DNA of 64,000 nucleotides from Nemania diffusa. Its lineage: Eukaryota > Ascomycota > Sordariomycetes > Xylariales > Xylariaceae. Shown in pieces: positions 45,821-58,342 of this stretch. The notes below the pieces were generated by a model that was not told the DNA's origin, did not search any database, and was given only the letters and a program-made list of their open reading frames with translations. Numbering within the stretch: the stretch's first letter is position 1; the number at the start of each line of letters is the position of its first letter. The position numbers were made by a program, and so were the translations under genes. Location of the stretch: positions 4,106,001 through 4,170,000 of the forward strand of contig JBBPUQ010000004.1 of the NCBI GenBank assembly GCA_038501195.1, written 5' to 3'.

Positions 45821-48288
45821 TTATTCTGTTTCTGGGGGTTGGGGGATCTGGTATTTATCATAATCAGAAACCCACACAAAACCATCTTCGTCCAGTGGTA
45901 AATCGCCAGTGTCAGGCTGGGCGTTAAGATCAGATAGGTCATGATTAGTTTCGTGAAGCAGACCGGCATCGCCCCAATCATTCGTTTGACATCCTCCAGT
46001 CGTTGAATCGAATGCATAGAGGGGATCGGATTGAAGATCAATATCCATATGAAGAGCTGTTTCCAGATTCAAATAAGCCGAAAGGTTTAAGTCCGGAATG
46101 TCGTTTGAAGGAATTTTGACGCCCTCATCGGATTTCAATAGAGATGTTGTTTCGTTGTCTACTTCTATCACATTCTCGTCTCTGGTAGAAGCAGATTGGC
46201 GCACTTCAATGGATGGTGCATTATTGGGTGATCTGTAAGAGCTCGCAAGTAATTCAGCACCGGAGGCAGTGACGCTCTCCTGACTCCTACACGACAAGGG
46301 AATCTCTGGTGAATTGAGTTGTGCGCTTTCTTCTTCTGCATTTCCTAGTGTCGCCAATTCGAAAATGTGAGAAGACTGTCGTGAAGTATGAGCCGAAGGT
46401 GAAGCCAGTTGAAGATTGTGGAGACATTTAGGGCAAGGCTCATCACTGTCTGGATGCGGTGTCACTTCATGTATAAGATCTGGGAGATGTTCAGGTGGAG
46501 ACGTGGCCCATTGCGACACATACTCCATCGTCCACAAACCCCTGTCCACTTCCGAAGAGAAATTCTTGCCTTGCTCCTCCAGCATTTTCATCACACTTAA
46601 ACTAATTTGTAGGAGTATCGGCTCATTGCTCTCGCTCCACCATGGGTCCGCAGGCTGTAGCAACGTAGGAAAAAGTGTGGACCAGATCCAGTACCATCTC
46701 TTCCTTGCATCTGTGCCTTTAGTCCTGGGTATTTTCATCTTATCCACTGAGAGCCTTCCAGGTAATGGATGACCCTCCTTTGCCTCATGATTACGAAGTT
46801 CTTGCTTATTTCGGAAGAGCTTGTAGCAACTTGTGCAGTAGTGTCCCTTTGTATGGGTATCCCGTAGGTGGCTGCCAATTGTGCTGATATTTGGGCCTTT
46901 GACATTAGAACAGGAGGAATACATATAAGGATTTACCTTATAGAATGGACAAGCTAGCAATAGGCTTGGCGCAGGCTCGATCGCTCGTGATCCAAGACTC
47001 TTCAGTTTCTTCAACTTATGTTCCTCCGTGTCGCTATTTTCCAACGTCTGCCGGGAACGCTTGTTAGACGATCTTGAAGAATCTTGGCTACTATTTCCAT
47101 TGAACGTAGTAGACGATGTTTGTGGGCTGTGCTCTCCTCCATCGCATGGGGTAGCTCTTTGGATCTCATCGCATACTTGAAGTATCACGGAAAAGTAGGC
47201 GGCTTTGTTTTGTAGGTTGAGTCCGCTTAAAAGAGTGGTCAGATCATCGAGGTCGACTTTGCTAAGATTCGGCGCACACTCCTCATTTCGCTGTTCCCCC
47301 CTCGGGTCATCCAATATCGCTCTAGGTCCCGCAAGATCGATTTCCCAATCACTATCAGTGTCCTCATGCCTTGCCCAGCTATTAGCCGTTGTAAGTAAAT
47401 CAGAAGTATGCAAAGCGGGTTTGCAGTCATTCCTTTCGGTCGAGGGAGTCCTAGGTATAGATCTACTAAGGTAAAGATCATTTTGTTTCCTAGAGGATTG
47501 ACAGTCTTCTGCTTCAAACGAGTCCTGGTGGGGCGGTGATAGACTATTTTCAGGCCTCTTCTGCTTCTTGGGTTGCGAATTGGCAATTTCTTGTGACTGC
47601 GGTACGCTTTTGCCTAGTCTGGGAATTCCTGATGATGTAAAGCTCAATGGGTCAGGGTGGTCGCCGTCCTCGGCTAGTGATGAAGATTTGACAGCAACTG
47701 TTTGACGATGCTCTTGTGCTCCGTGATAGATTTCTTTGCCTTTCGCTTCATTCCAATTATCGTTCATCTGGCTGTCATTCCCAGCCAGTGCTTTGCCCAC
47801 GACCGAATTCCCCGGGGTATCGCATTGGTCTACCGACGGCTTGAGATTTAATCTCCAAGGTTGGGATAAATATGGGGCAAAAGCCTCCTGATCGTGAGAT
47901 GTTACCGACCGAAAAGCAGATGTCTGCGGATGAGGATCATCAGAAACCCCAATATTAGAGGACAGAAGATTCGAAGGTTGGTCGGTATGACCTAAGTTGA
48001 TCTGAGATGACGTTGGAAACTGCGTGACTAATGACTTGAATGGCTCTAAGTCTTCTTTGCGTAGATGTCTTGGGTAACTAGAGCTTGGCTCCGGCGCTGG
48101 TTCGGCTTCCTCAATACAGTCATTGCAAAGGGTGTGATAACACTTTTGGCACCGAGGACCGCGATGTTTATGATATGGGCCATCCGTGCACTGGCACTAG
48201 AATGCGTCAGAAGAGTGGAACAAATATGAGGATTTTTTTTCTTCAATCTTACACAATACAACCAGCTAACTGTAGGTTGTTTAGACAT
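45821..48288 (-). CDS. Zinc-finger protein with N-terminal Cys cluster and C2H2-type region, two exons
   Basis: Minus-strand exons 48288-48253 and 48196-45821 join in phase 0 to 803 aa. Exon 1 gives only MSKQPTVSWLYC; the splice then reads YC|CQCTDGPYHKHRGPRCQKCYHTLCNDC, a Cys/His cluster that probably binds zinc. A long polar, disordered stretch with a basic segment (SNKRSRQTLE, HKLKKLKSLGSR) follows. Around residue 440 comes LACPFYKVNPY, then HLRDTHTKGHYCTSCYKLFRNKQELRNHE, a C2H2-like unit of a type common in uncharacterised Pezizomycotina proteins. The rest is acidic. It could be a DNA-binding regulator of the nearby cluster, but the family is not restricted to clusters. Confidence 0.78.
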
Positions 48289-49414
48289 TGCTGCTTTTTT
48301 GCGAAGTATTTCTGCTTTGAGGGAAATATTTGGCTTATCGTAGCGGGACCACTGAAGACAGCACTTGAGCACTGAATGAATGCCTGATGAACGTGGTAGG
48401 ATAATATCAATTGCCTCGTAGGTAGCTTTATACTTTATATATTCGGAAAGATATTTGGAAAACAATCCACATCCCTTGTTAACTTTGAATTCTGTTTTGA
48501 TTCGAATTTTGATCAAGTAATAACTTTACGTAGTAGTTGAGTAGATTCACTTAATTTAAATTTAGATCAAGTTTATGCCAAGCGACATAATATTGGCTGT
48601 GCCCCCTATATACTGCGGATTTAGCCCGGCTCTTAATAGCCCTTGAGCAACAGGTACCTACCTACAGGTCACGCATCTGCGCCAAGAAAGGCGTGCATCT
48701 ACTAAGATAAGTACATTATGTACATGTAAGCCTTAAAATCGATGTAACTACTACATTCCATTTCTCTTACATGCTAAGCTCCATAGGGCTGTAGCAATAA
48801 GTATCCGCTACATATAGGCACGCGTTGGAGTTGAGTGTTGCCTGCCCGCTAAGCTAGAAGGAGTCACTGTAATTAGCGGCGCAACTTTGTATTAGAATTG
48901 AATGCGGTCAAGAAAAAGCATTTGACCATCCTCAATTACATAGCTCTATAGCTCACCTTTGGGATCACAGCAAGAATTCTTCAAAATGTTAATTTAGGCT
49001 ATCTAGCCACGCCTTGGCATATTTTCCATGCCGACATTTGGGCTATGTTGCTGCTGCTGGTGACTTGTTAGCAGATTTTGCGTTGGCAAGTGACGACGAA
49101 GACATCGCTGCACACAAGCAAAACATTATTTTGACTTCCTGACAGATAGCTTAACACAGTCTTGAGTATGACCTTAAAGCGCGTTAGCGTGTTAATTCTA
49201 TCGACTCGACCTAATCGATCCTATCACTATATTCGACTCACATACAACGAACAAAATGTCTTCCAAACTCAGCAATAAGCCGCGACTGTTAATTAATTGA
49301 CCCAATCTAGCCAAAACAATCAGTTTTAAATCAATTACGAATAAAGTGATAATTTTTTATCTGACTTAGTATTTAACAATTATTTCTAATTAATTTTCTA
49401 ATTTTTTTAAAATA

Positions 49415-49439
49415 CTTGTTTTTTTAGTAAAAAAACAAG
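49415..49439. repeat. Perfect 11-bp hairpin with 3-nt loop
   Basis: An 11-nt arm CTTGTTTTTTT, the loop AGT and the exact reverse complement lie inside an AT-rich block. It lies about 615 bp beyond the 3' end of the sugar-porter gene. It looks like a cruciform-forming repeat rather than a terminator. Confidence 0.6.
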
Positions 49440-49562
49440 CCTTTTATTCCTAGTTAGGCTAAGTGGCACCTTGTTTTTAACCCCACTTATTTAGCCACAT
49501 TAGTCACTTACATCCACCTACCACAATCTGTATGCTTTACGTATATTGCTTGAATTCCTTGG

Positions 49563-49676
49563 TCAATTAACTTGATCAAGTCAAATAATAGATTCTGTCA
49601 AGTTAGTCAAACAAGCGTTTTTTGCGATCAATTCAGGTAAACCAAGTCAAGAGGCTATTATTTAACTGACTTTACC
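49563..49676. repeat. Imperfect inverted repeat, MITE-like
   Basis: AGTCAAATAATAG in the left part pairs with CTATTATTTAACTGACTTT in the right part, and outer TTGGTCAA and ACCAAGTCAA blocks face each other. A CTTGATCAAG palindrome lies in the left arm. The element is short, AT-rich and codes for nothing; a degraded non-autonomous transposon is a guess. Confidence 0.4.
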
Positions 49677-50032
49677 TGTGGGTAGCGCTGTATATATAGT
49701 CAAATCCATAGATATAATCACCCTATAGGGTCTGGGTACTTTATCACTCGACACCTGAACTAGGCCGGCTTTTATTCACCAGTCGCTTTGCTTTCCAGAT
49801 TATTCATGTTAGTATTGCGATACTAGTGCTTATTCGCTCAAAACTATTACGCCCGAATAGGTGAAGGCAATCATATTGCGAGTAAGTTGTATTGGAGTGG
49901 CCAGGGATTCATATGGTCTATTTCAGAGGCTTTCCTATCTAATCATGGAGGACCCAATATTTCTAATCAATACAAACACCTTAAAGGATTCACTAGTAAC
50001 CCTTCATTGATGTAGTTAGCTGTAAGGCGAGC

Positions 50033-51922
50033 TTATGAACTACGGCGTCCGTACGGTTCGAATGGAAATAAAAACGCGACAACTGCCATAGCAGCGTAGA
50101 GGGCTGCTGTGATATAAATAGGCACAGTAGTGCGAGTATCGGCAACCGTCGCAATGACCGCAGAGATTATACCCATAATGCGGTTGAAGGCGACAGCGAT
50201 GCCGTTTCCGGTAGCACGGTGGGCAGAAGGGAGGACCTCGGGGGTATAGGCATACAGACAACTGTAGTAGATATTGACGCAGAATGCAATGACGCAGCTG
50301 AATGCAGTATTCTCATCCGAGGTATTGACTGCTGTATAGCCGAAGAAGAATGCCATGGTGACCAATGCGCCGATGACCATAGTATATCTCCTGCCAAGAA
50401 GCTTAATGTTGCATAGAAAACCAGCAAGGACAGGTCCGAAGATGCCTGAGATATTGGCGAGTGTGTAGTTACGCCAGACAAGATAGGGGTCGGTTGGGCC
50501 GCTGACACCGCGCACTTTTAGGTATGTACTATATACACAATTAGAGCTGCTCACGATGTCAGTGGATTCCGGCGAACTTACGATAAAAACACATAGAATA
50601 AAGGGTATCTAATACCCGAGTTAGTTATTTGGATCTTATACGACACTGTACTAGACTCACGCGAGACCGATTAATGTCCAAGATAGCCAGATCAGGGTTG
50701 TGGATAGGCCAATTTTCTTCGTAGCGAAAAGACCTGAGATGTGGATTTTAAACTCGGTGAAAGACAACCGAGACTCGCCATGAGTTCCTTGAATCTTGCC
50801 ACATGCCTCAAGCTGCTCGAGAGTGAGCGAACACGGTCGGTTGTATTTTTTAGCTAGACTCTGAAGGTTCTCAACGAGAGCTGCATCATCCCCTGCAGCC
50901 AGCTGATACTTTGGAGTTTCTTTCAAACGAACAATGGTAACTCGTAATATCGATAGCACGAGGACAAGGGCGCCGGCTGTAAAATAGACGTACCGCCACC
51001 CCATGTTAGAAGATCTTGGACAACTGTCTCCATCTAGATCGCAATTCCACTTTTTAGGCACTGCTAATATTTTAGAACTTTAACTTCCCGATGTTAAGCT
51101 TTCACACAACTCACCCAGGAAGCCCCAGCAGATAAAACCAGTGATTGCCTGACCGAAACCCCACCAGCAGGCCATGAGTGTCAAGACCCATTGCTTATCA
51201 CCTGGAAGGTATTCGAGGAACACAGTAGTATCTAGTACCAGGTTCCCGCCACCGCCAAATCCGACCAAAGCCACGAATAGACCCAGAGATGGCCAACTTG
51301 GCGCTGCGCCAGCAACGATGGCGGCGGCAGAGCAAATGAACAAGGAGATGTTGAAGGCCCATCGGCGGCCAATGATATCAGCACTGAAACCCCAGAAGAG
51401 CGCGCCGACAAGTAATCCAGCGTATGACGCGATGTTCTGGCCGTTTGCGTATCCTACAGACCCAAACTCTTTAAAAGCAGGCGCAGCGATATTGCTTTGT
51501 ATGAGGGTGACTAGAGAGTCTACAGCGTAACTAAGAAGTGATACGGTGGCATTAACAATGGTGGGCACTACTACACGGTCGATGTCAAATATGAGATCTT
51601 ACCCAAACCCGTTTAGTACGAATAACTTCCAGTGGTAGTTTGTCCAACCAATCTCATCGATGGCCTGGGTTGCGTATAAGTAGTGGTTCGTCAGCAAGAG
51701 AACAACACTACACGGCTAGAGCTTCGAGCTTGACTCGGTGTAATAATAGCTTACATTGTTGACGAGATGCATCTTGGCATTGAGCGCAGGGTCTAAGTCC
51801 TGCAACGCTAGGATATCTTCCTTGCTGAGAACAGAGCCATCAGAGTCCATTTGCGATTTGGGCTCCATCGCAGATTTTTTCTCGTAACAGCTGAGCTTTT
51901 CGGGATTGTCGTCGGCGGCCAT
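50033..51922 (-). CDS. MFS transporter, sugar-porter/SV2-like type, six exons
   Basis: This 528-aa 12-TM carrier is built from minus-strand exons 51922-51755, 51664-51603, 51530-51115, 51060-50661, 50608-50582 and 50546-50033, all in phase. Exon 5 is only 27 nt and rebuilds GLAYPLFYVFLS. Landmarks are AIDEIGWTNYHWKLFVLNGFGYAVDSL, GALFWGFSADIIGRRWAFN (MFS motif A: D-x-x-GRR), LVGFGGGGNLVLDTTVFLEYLP, ACWWGFGQ and the late YTPEVLPSAHRATGNGIAVAFNR. These resemble fungal transporters of organic anions, sugars or phosphate. The substrate is unknown. It lies outside the likely cluster core but could belong to it. Confidence 0.88.
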
Positions 51923-53219
51923 TTCTACGCTCGTACAGCGTATGCGACGAGGTTGTATTAGTAGGAGGAAGAGGGTATTTATAAGGTCTTAATATGCAGA
52001 TTTACGTAGGTGGCTGAATAAAAAAAACCATCCGCATAAAACTTACAAAGCCACAGGGGAACAAGTAAAGAATAATGCGTCAACACATGTCTTAAGAAGG
52101 CACAATGCAGAGAGGAAGGAAAGTGAAAGAGCAATAGGAAAATAAAGTGTAGTGTTGCTATCGTGATGGTGAGATTCCTCTCACCTACCTAGGTAGGTAG
52201 TTGATTTCATCTTGCGGCCAGCGATGACCGCATAGGTAATGCTGTGCATTCTTGGCAACCTGGTCAAGCTATTCCTTATGTGCTCTTATTCGTCAGCTAA
52301 ATCCCAAGACCACAGGTCTCCCGCAATTTACTAGCATAGTCTGGTCATGAGGTGCTTTCCTGAGATAAGAAAGGGCCGAGGATAGTCGATTTTGCTTCCC
52401 GGCGGGCTGGTGCTACCAGAAGTACCAATGTACACTCGCAGCAGAATTGTGTCTCGTGATAGGCCCAGTTAAGTTCCATCTCCACATTAGCTTTTAGTCT
52501 AAAAATAAGGGTCGAGACTAGTCTACGCAGTAGTAGGCTGGGAAGGGCCCACCGAAGTGAATTGTCCAGTCAAAAGCTGCTGTCTGCGCATGTTGAGGTT
52601 GTAATTCTGTTGCTTTCTAGCGGGGATATTGAGTAATAGGATTAAATTGACTCAGTAAAACGCACCCATTTATTCTGTACTTGGTAAGATTAATTATCAC
52701 CCAGTATTCAAATTGTGTGAGCAGTTCACGTGTTGAAATTCTGTGAATAGCTATAGGTAGTACCCACGCTATCTACCAGCCTCTTGTACTGTACTGACCG
52801 CCACTATAACGAAAGTTCAACCAATTGGCTTCTAATATTTCACCACGTTTAAAGACCTCGCATCCGCCCCTTGCTATTTCGTTCGCGTTCCGAACCGAAC
52901 ACCACCATACCTATCTGCATGTAGGTAGTCTTCCGAGGGCCCTGAACTTTGAAGACTTACTGTACGCAATTGTTCTGTGCACTCTATATACGAATAGTCC
53001 ATCGCCTCCAAGTCGTTGTCCAATCGAATGATTTCCTTAATAATGCTCTATCCGTGCATGGCTACTCGTCCATCAATTTGGCACCTTCTGAATTTGGCGA
53101 AGTGGTAAAACATATAACTGTTACTCTATGCATTGCATACATAATGCCGCCCTTGCGCCGTAAATCTACGCCAGTTGGTTCTTCCCTGGCTCTCGAGTAT
53201 TCTCGATCAGGTCAACGCG
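51923..53219. other. Divergent promoter region of the MFS and PhoD genes
   Basis: This 1.3-kb spacer includes one exact TACCTAGGTA (52186-52195) about 265 bp upstream of the transporter start. Short frames near 52825-53305 partly overlap the PhoD leader and are not supported. Confidence 0.5.
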
Positions 53220-55426
53220 ATGATGAATTGTGCACGACTCCTGTGGCTTGTCGGGGCCACGTCTGCTGCTTTTGTGGACAATCTGAACTATCTATCCCCA
53301 TCTAGGCATCACGCTTCCCTTGGGGTATCAATCAATAAAATAGCTAAGAGGACTTATGCAACGCCTCATTGGTCGCCAAGTCAGCTAAATTTCACCCACG
53401 GGATCGCCTCGGGTGACCCATCGGATGACAGCGTCATCCTCTGGACAAGAGCCGCACCCACAAGTGACAACGACGCGAGCAACGTTACTGTCTCGGGATA
53501 TGTACCCCTTTACGACCATTCAACGGAGGAGTATGTTGCCGCGAGTAATGCACCCGTTTGCGTTGACTGGAAAATTGGAACTTCCAAGGACTTGAAACGT
53601 GTTGTAGATTCTGGAACGGTCTATACAAGTTCTGACATCGACTATACTATCAAAGTAATAGACCAAGCACTTGTTACCTCGGATGAAATGTTGACCGGAT
53701 TTACCAGGTTGAAGCTAAGAAATTGAAATCTTTCACGACTTATTGTGCGTGGCTCTCATGAACTCCCACTATGCTTTACACTAACTCTGGCACCCATGCA
53801 AGATTATCAATTCAGCATTTGCAATTCCAATAACAAGTCACCTGTCGGGCGTACCAAAACCATTCCTTCCAAAACCGATAATGTCTCTACACCCGTAAAG
53901 CTTGCTATATACTCATGCAGCAATTACCGTTTGTCACCATATTTTTCATATTCTCGAGATGCCCATAGCCCCATGCTAAGATTGGAGTAGCTTTTGGATT
54001 CTTTAACGCATACGGAAATGTTGCGCGGAAAGATTCTGTCGATTACGTTGTCCATTTAGGAGACTATATTTATGAATATGCGAACGGGGAGTACGGATGG
54101 GGTGACGCCTACGACCGTATTCCTCTCCCTAACCGGGACATATACACGTGAGCCTTACCAGACATAGTTTATCACTGAACCAAACTTATCCTAGCTGCAG
54201 ACTTTATGACTATCGAAAGCGCTATGCAACTTACCGGACAGATCTAGATCTTCTTGCAAGTCACCAAAGCTTTCCTTGGATACCTGTTTGGGATGATCAC
54301 GGTTCGTTTCCCCCATGATTAGCACTTAGGTTAACATAACTAACAGCAGTTGATTAGAGGTGGCAGACAACACTTGGCGTGACGGCTCATCCCATTTAAA
54401 TAACACGGAGGACTCGTTCATCCAAGATGGCGGCGTATCTGTTGATCAACGGAAGATGAATGCCGTGCGGGCTTATTTCGAATGGCGTACGTGACGACGT
54501 GAACTTGCAGTAAGAGTGCGTTGTGCTGACTCGTTTTAGTACCAATTCGGCAAGTCGACATGGACGACAATCTAAGAATATGGCGTAATTTCCAGTTCGG
54601 AAATCTATTCGATTTGGTAATGCTAGACACTAGGCAGTATGACCGGTCTATCACCGATGTGTACTGGAATACGCACTATCTTTCGGACATCTACAATGAC
54701 GCTAGTCGGTCACTAATGGGCCCTCGACAAGAAGCATGGTTTTACAGGACACTCCGAGACAGCGCGAAGCGAGGGGCCACATGGCGAGTAGTGGGAAACC
54801 AAATTGTGTTCAGTCGCATCAATTCAAGTATATCAACAGGGGCAGATACACCTTATAACTACGACCAATGGGATGGATACCAGGCGAACCGCAACCGGAC
54901 ATTCCACACTCTGTACGAAAACAAGATCGATAATACCATATTCCTAGCCGGAGACTCTCACGCCTCCTGGGTTTCCGATCTCGTGTGGCTCGACGAGCAC
55001 CCCTACAACCCAGCAACCGGCGACGGAGCAATGGGTGTTGAGTTCGCCGGGAGTGCCGTCAGTTCTCCCTCACCAGCCGGACAGAACGTAACTCTCGCAT
55101 ACGCACAGGCGGCTTCGGCTATATTCACCGCTACCAACGCTGAGCTGCAATGGCAAGATTTCTACTACCGAGGTTACTACGAACTTTACATCAGCCACGA
55201 CAAGGTTGACGCGGCGTATTTTGGCATCCCGACCACTACGGTCCGCAGCGGCGACGAGATTTCCCTTGCCAACTTCACTGTTAAAGCGGGAGCCAACAAA
55301 CTCTATAGAGAGAATGGCATCGCGGCACTTGGAGGTGTGGTTGAGGCTGGTAGTGTTAAGGGCGGGAAGGTCGTCCAGACAAATTTAACACACGATACGA
55401 AAACTGGTACATGGGCTAGCCATTAA
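53220..55426 (+). CDS. Secreted PhoD-like phosphatase/phosphodiesterase, seven exons
   Basis: This belongs to the PhoD metallophosphatase family (alkaline phosphatase D). Exons 53220-53654, 53708-53744, 53803-53928, 53991-54147, 54201-54301, 54358-54486 and 54540-55426 join in phase to 623 aa. The unspliced DNA is full of stops between 53700 and 54540, but every junction rebuilds family sequence: [38 protein letters not shown] and [10 protein letters not shown]. The start [18 protein letters not shown] is a signal peptide. Other landmarks are [21 protein letters not shown] (entry domain), [26 protein letters not shown] and [14 protein letters not shown] (metal-binding His). Several N-glycosylation sites are present. 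Expected role: extracellular phosphate release. Confidence 0.9.
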
Positions 55427-56071
55427 GCTACTGAAGGCATCAATAAAGCCTCTAGCATGGAAGTGTAATAGAACTGTGATAATATCAAGTACCAGTGCTT
55501 TTGTTGGGCTTTATAGCTCACACATCCTTGACGAGTCTAATTATTGGACTCAGTGAGTATACAGCAATATTTTCCCGTTCTATTAGTTGTGGTTAATGAT
55601 TATAGGTCTCCAGGTATAGTGAAAAAGCGCTCTGTATAAGTTAACAAGCGAATCTAAGTGCAAAATAATATGAACCGCAGCTTTATTATTATGCTAATAT
55701 CGTTGGTCACCTGGTTGGTAGCAACATAGATGTTTTAGAATATTCTGTCAAGTAAAGAAAGTATTTACATTGTAGTAAACCTATCGGAGAATCCGGGGAT
55801 ATTATTCTTCAGTAAACACTCTCCTCAGAACAAGTGTAATTTAGTGTTTTCAAGCAATAGAGTTCCATACCCAAAGCATCTAGGCCCTGGACTCTCTTTT
55901 AGTGCTCCCGCCCTTTTTGCTCTATGGAAGCTGACGTCTCTCCTAGCCAGTAGGTAACCCTTCCAGGGTTATTACCTCAGGTAGCATCAAAATAATCTAT
56001 ATTATACCTCCCTTAGAAGTTACCGATATAGCTATTCTTATCCATCAATGGTCTTTGGGGTTAAAGCCGGG
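55427..56071. other. Intergenic region, no gene seen
   Basis: This is the AT-rich 3' flank of the PhoD gene. No open frame or element is supported. Confidence 0.5.
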
Positions 56072-57134
56072 TTAGCGAATATGTCAAGCTCTACAACCCC
56101 TCGCACAAACCCTCCACCTCGTCAACGAGAACGCCCCAGTCCTGAAGCTCGTCTTCGACCTCGACGAGGAGCACCTGCAACTCGGCGATAAGGAGTCGCA
56201 GCTTCGCCGCATTCTCGAGCGGCGTGTAGACTTTCAGTTGGGGGTCCTGCTGGGCGACCAGTTCCGGACGGACCGGCTCCGGCGCGTGCGGCTGAGCATC
56301 TTCAGGCGCATCTTCAGGCGTCTCGGCGACATCCCCGGCATCCCTATCTCCTGCTGGCCGGAGCTCGCCCCACCCACCCACGGCCCGCTAAACGCGGCCG
56401 TGTACAATAGACTGCCGGAGCGGGTCCGATGTGGGCTGAACGTATGCAGTTCCGTCAAGCAAGCGCACGCTTCACCCATCGCACCGCTTCGGACAGCGGC
56501 TCTGTTCGGCCTGGGGCACTCCAACTGCCACCGCACGTGCCTCCCCTGCGTCTTCTCGGTCGCCGTCGACCACACCGCGGAGGGGCAGCGGACGATGGCA
56601 CAAGGGGCATTGGCAAGCGGCGATGCCACCGCAGCCCAGGCTGACCAGGATATCTGGAGGTTAGCAGATAGGAGAGCGCGATTCATCACCGTACTCTGGA
56701 TCAGAGCAGAGGCGGCGACCCGTACCAAGGCGCTTACCGCACTCGAGGGCCAAGACGGTGGCGATTTAATTGAGTGCCTGCTGCTCCAGATCGCTTGCGC
56801 TCCACGCAGGCCGGTGCCGATGGGGGTGAATGCGAGGGTGTCCGGACTAGGGCCATGGCCGCCCCTGCCGAGTTGGCCGATCCGCGCGGTTAGGACGATA
56901 CCGACCACCGCAGAAAACGGCAGCCCTATTAGCAGTAAACCCAGCGCCGAAGAACAAGATGGAATGGTCCGAAACAGGGATAGGTGTGAGGCTGGCATGT
57001 TTCTCGAGCATGAAGTTTATCAAACCTTTGCAGAGAAGGGGCGCAAGGGGTTGCTCATAGGGCCGTTGGATATGGAAAGGGTGTGCCTTTTTGCGACGTT
57101 CGCTGGTGGTGCATCCCAACGGTATTCCTTTTAG
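56072..57134 (+). other. GC-rich segment open on both strands (uncertain gene)
   Basis: This segment of about 1 kb is much richer in G+C than its flanks and is open on the plus strand from 56072 to the stop at 57134 (no ATG near the start; a TAG precedes it, and CCGGGTTAG could be a splice acceptor). The early translation looks protein-like (VLKLVFDLDEEHLQLGDKE, RRILERRVDFQLGVLLGDQ). Minus-strand frames at 56234-56998 and 56091-56381 are also open, the latter in mirror register. I cannot decide which strand codes, or whether this is a decayed gene. No domain is recognised. Confidence 0.35.
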
Positions 57135-58342
57135 CGCCAGGAACGCGGTCGATCAACTAGCAAACATAAGAGGCAGGAAAGAGGAAGGGGGCCCGGCGAG
57201 CAGAATACCCTGCCTTCCAACTGCCTCCCTCGTCTAAACCTGTTGATGATCTGATGCTTCTGGTATTGGAGAAATATATAGACATTTTGGAAGGATTGTG
57301 GTTTCTTATCTCATGATAGTGTATTTCGAGTAGATTCTCGACTTTGACAGCGTTGTTCATTTTTGGATTGCAAACATTACATAGAAATAGAAGGCCGAAT
57401 TGAATACCTAAGTAGATAGTGGCCATAGACATAGACCATAATAAGAAAAGAAACCATGTAATAATACTGCGGACGGTACCCACCAATGAAACAATATCAC
57501 TTTCGTACAAATGAACGATTATCGTTCTAATATTCTAATAATTTGGATTGCAAGCCGCTGCTTTTGTGATCCTTCGTCTCATGTTGTGTCATGACGTGTA
57601 AGCCGATACAGGTACGAGTATGGTAGTGCCCGAGGATGGCCGGCCAACCACCATCATGCTGTCTGTCATTGATCACCTAGACGCGTTCGCCCTTCCGTAG
57701 TATCAAGGGCAGGTGCTTTAATAAGTCATTCGATAATGGAAGTGCGAGGGCTTCTTTTAACCCTGGTACCTTGACTGTGCCTTCATAGTGTATTGTCCGC
57801 GGTCAGTCGTGACATGAACGTCGGCCGGCAATTGTTATGTTGAAGAATGAAGAGAAGGCTTGGGTTGTGGTCGGGACGTGCCTGTTCTGGCAAGGCCGAT
57901 ATCACCGATTCCACACTAGCGCAAGCCCCATGCCCTTGGAATTGTGCCTGCTACAGAACAGAGCAATCCGCTAATGCATAGCACCTTGTTGGGGTTAGTG
58001 GGCAGCTAAGACTCCTGATAGGGTAGAAACGAGACTAAAATTTCCCCTGACGGCGCTGGAGGATTGGGCTGACCCCGCCATCGAGACCCCTCGCGCATTC
58101 ATTTCAAGCCCCTCCAGCAACCCCAAGAGAATATCAAATGCTGATTGCTGACTACACCTCCTTCTAATAATAATACCAACTACCCGTCTACTAATTCCCG
58201 AGGACTAAGCCGTTCTCTTTTGTTTTGGTTCATATAGCGAAGCCGTCCGTTTCTGTTTGGTTCCTCGTATTTGAAGAGAATCAGAAGACCGTAATTGAAA
58301 AAGTACAACGCAAAAAGAAGAAAAACAAACGGAAACGAAATC
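57135..58342. other. Intergenic region, promoter side of MVD
   Basis: This spacer has one TACCTAAGTA copy at 57405-57414. The final 200 bp before the MVD start is C/T-rich then A-rich, as in fungal leaders. No gene is seen. Confidence 0.5.

Larger units (their letters stand above)
48289..50032. other. AT-rich intergenic region with hairpins
   Basis: This 1.7-kb spacer becomes very AT-rich after about 49250 and contains a perfect hairpin (49415-49439) and a larger imperfect inverted repeat (about 49563-49676). No coding region is supported. Confidence 0.5.

Noticed and set aside
53655..54540. PhoD gene seemed broken by many stops, suggesting a pseudogene
   Set aside because: Six short introns with proper donors, acceptors and phases remove every stop and rebuild conserved family sequence.
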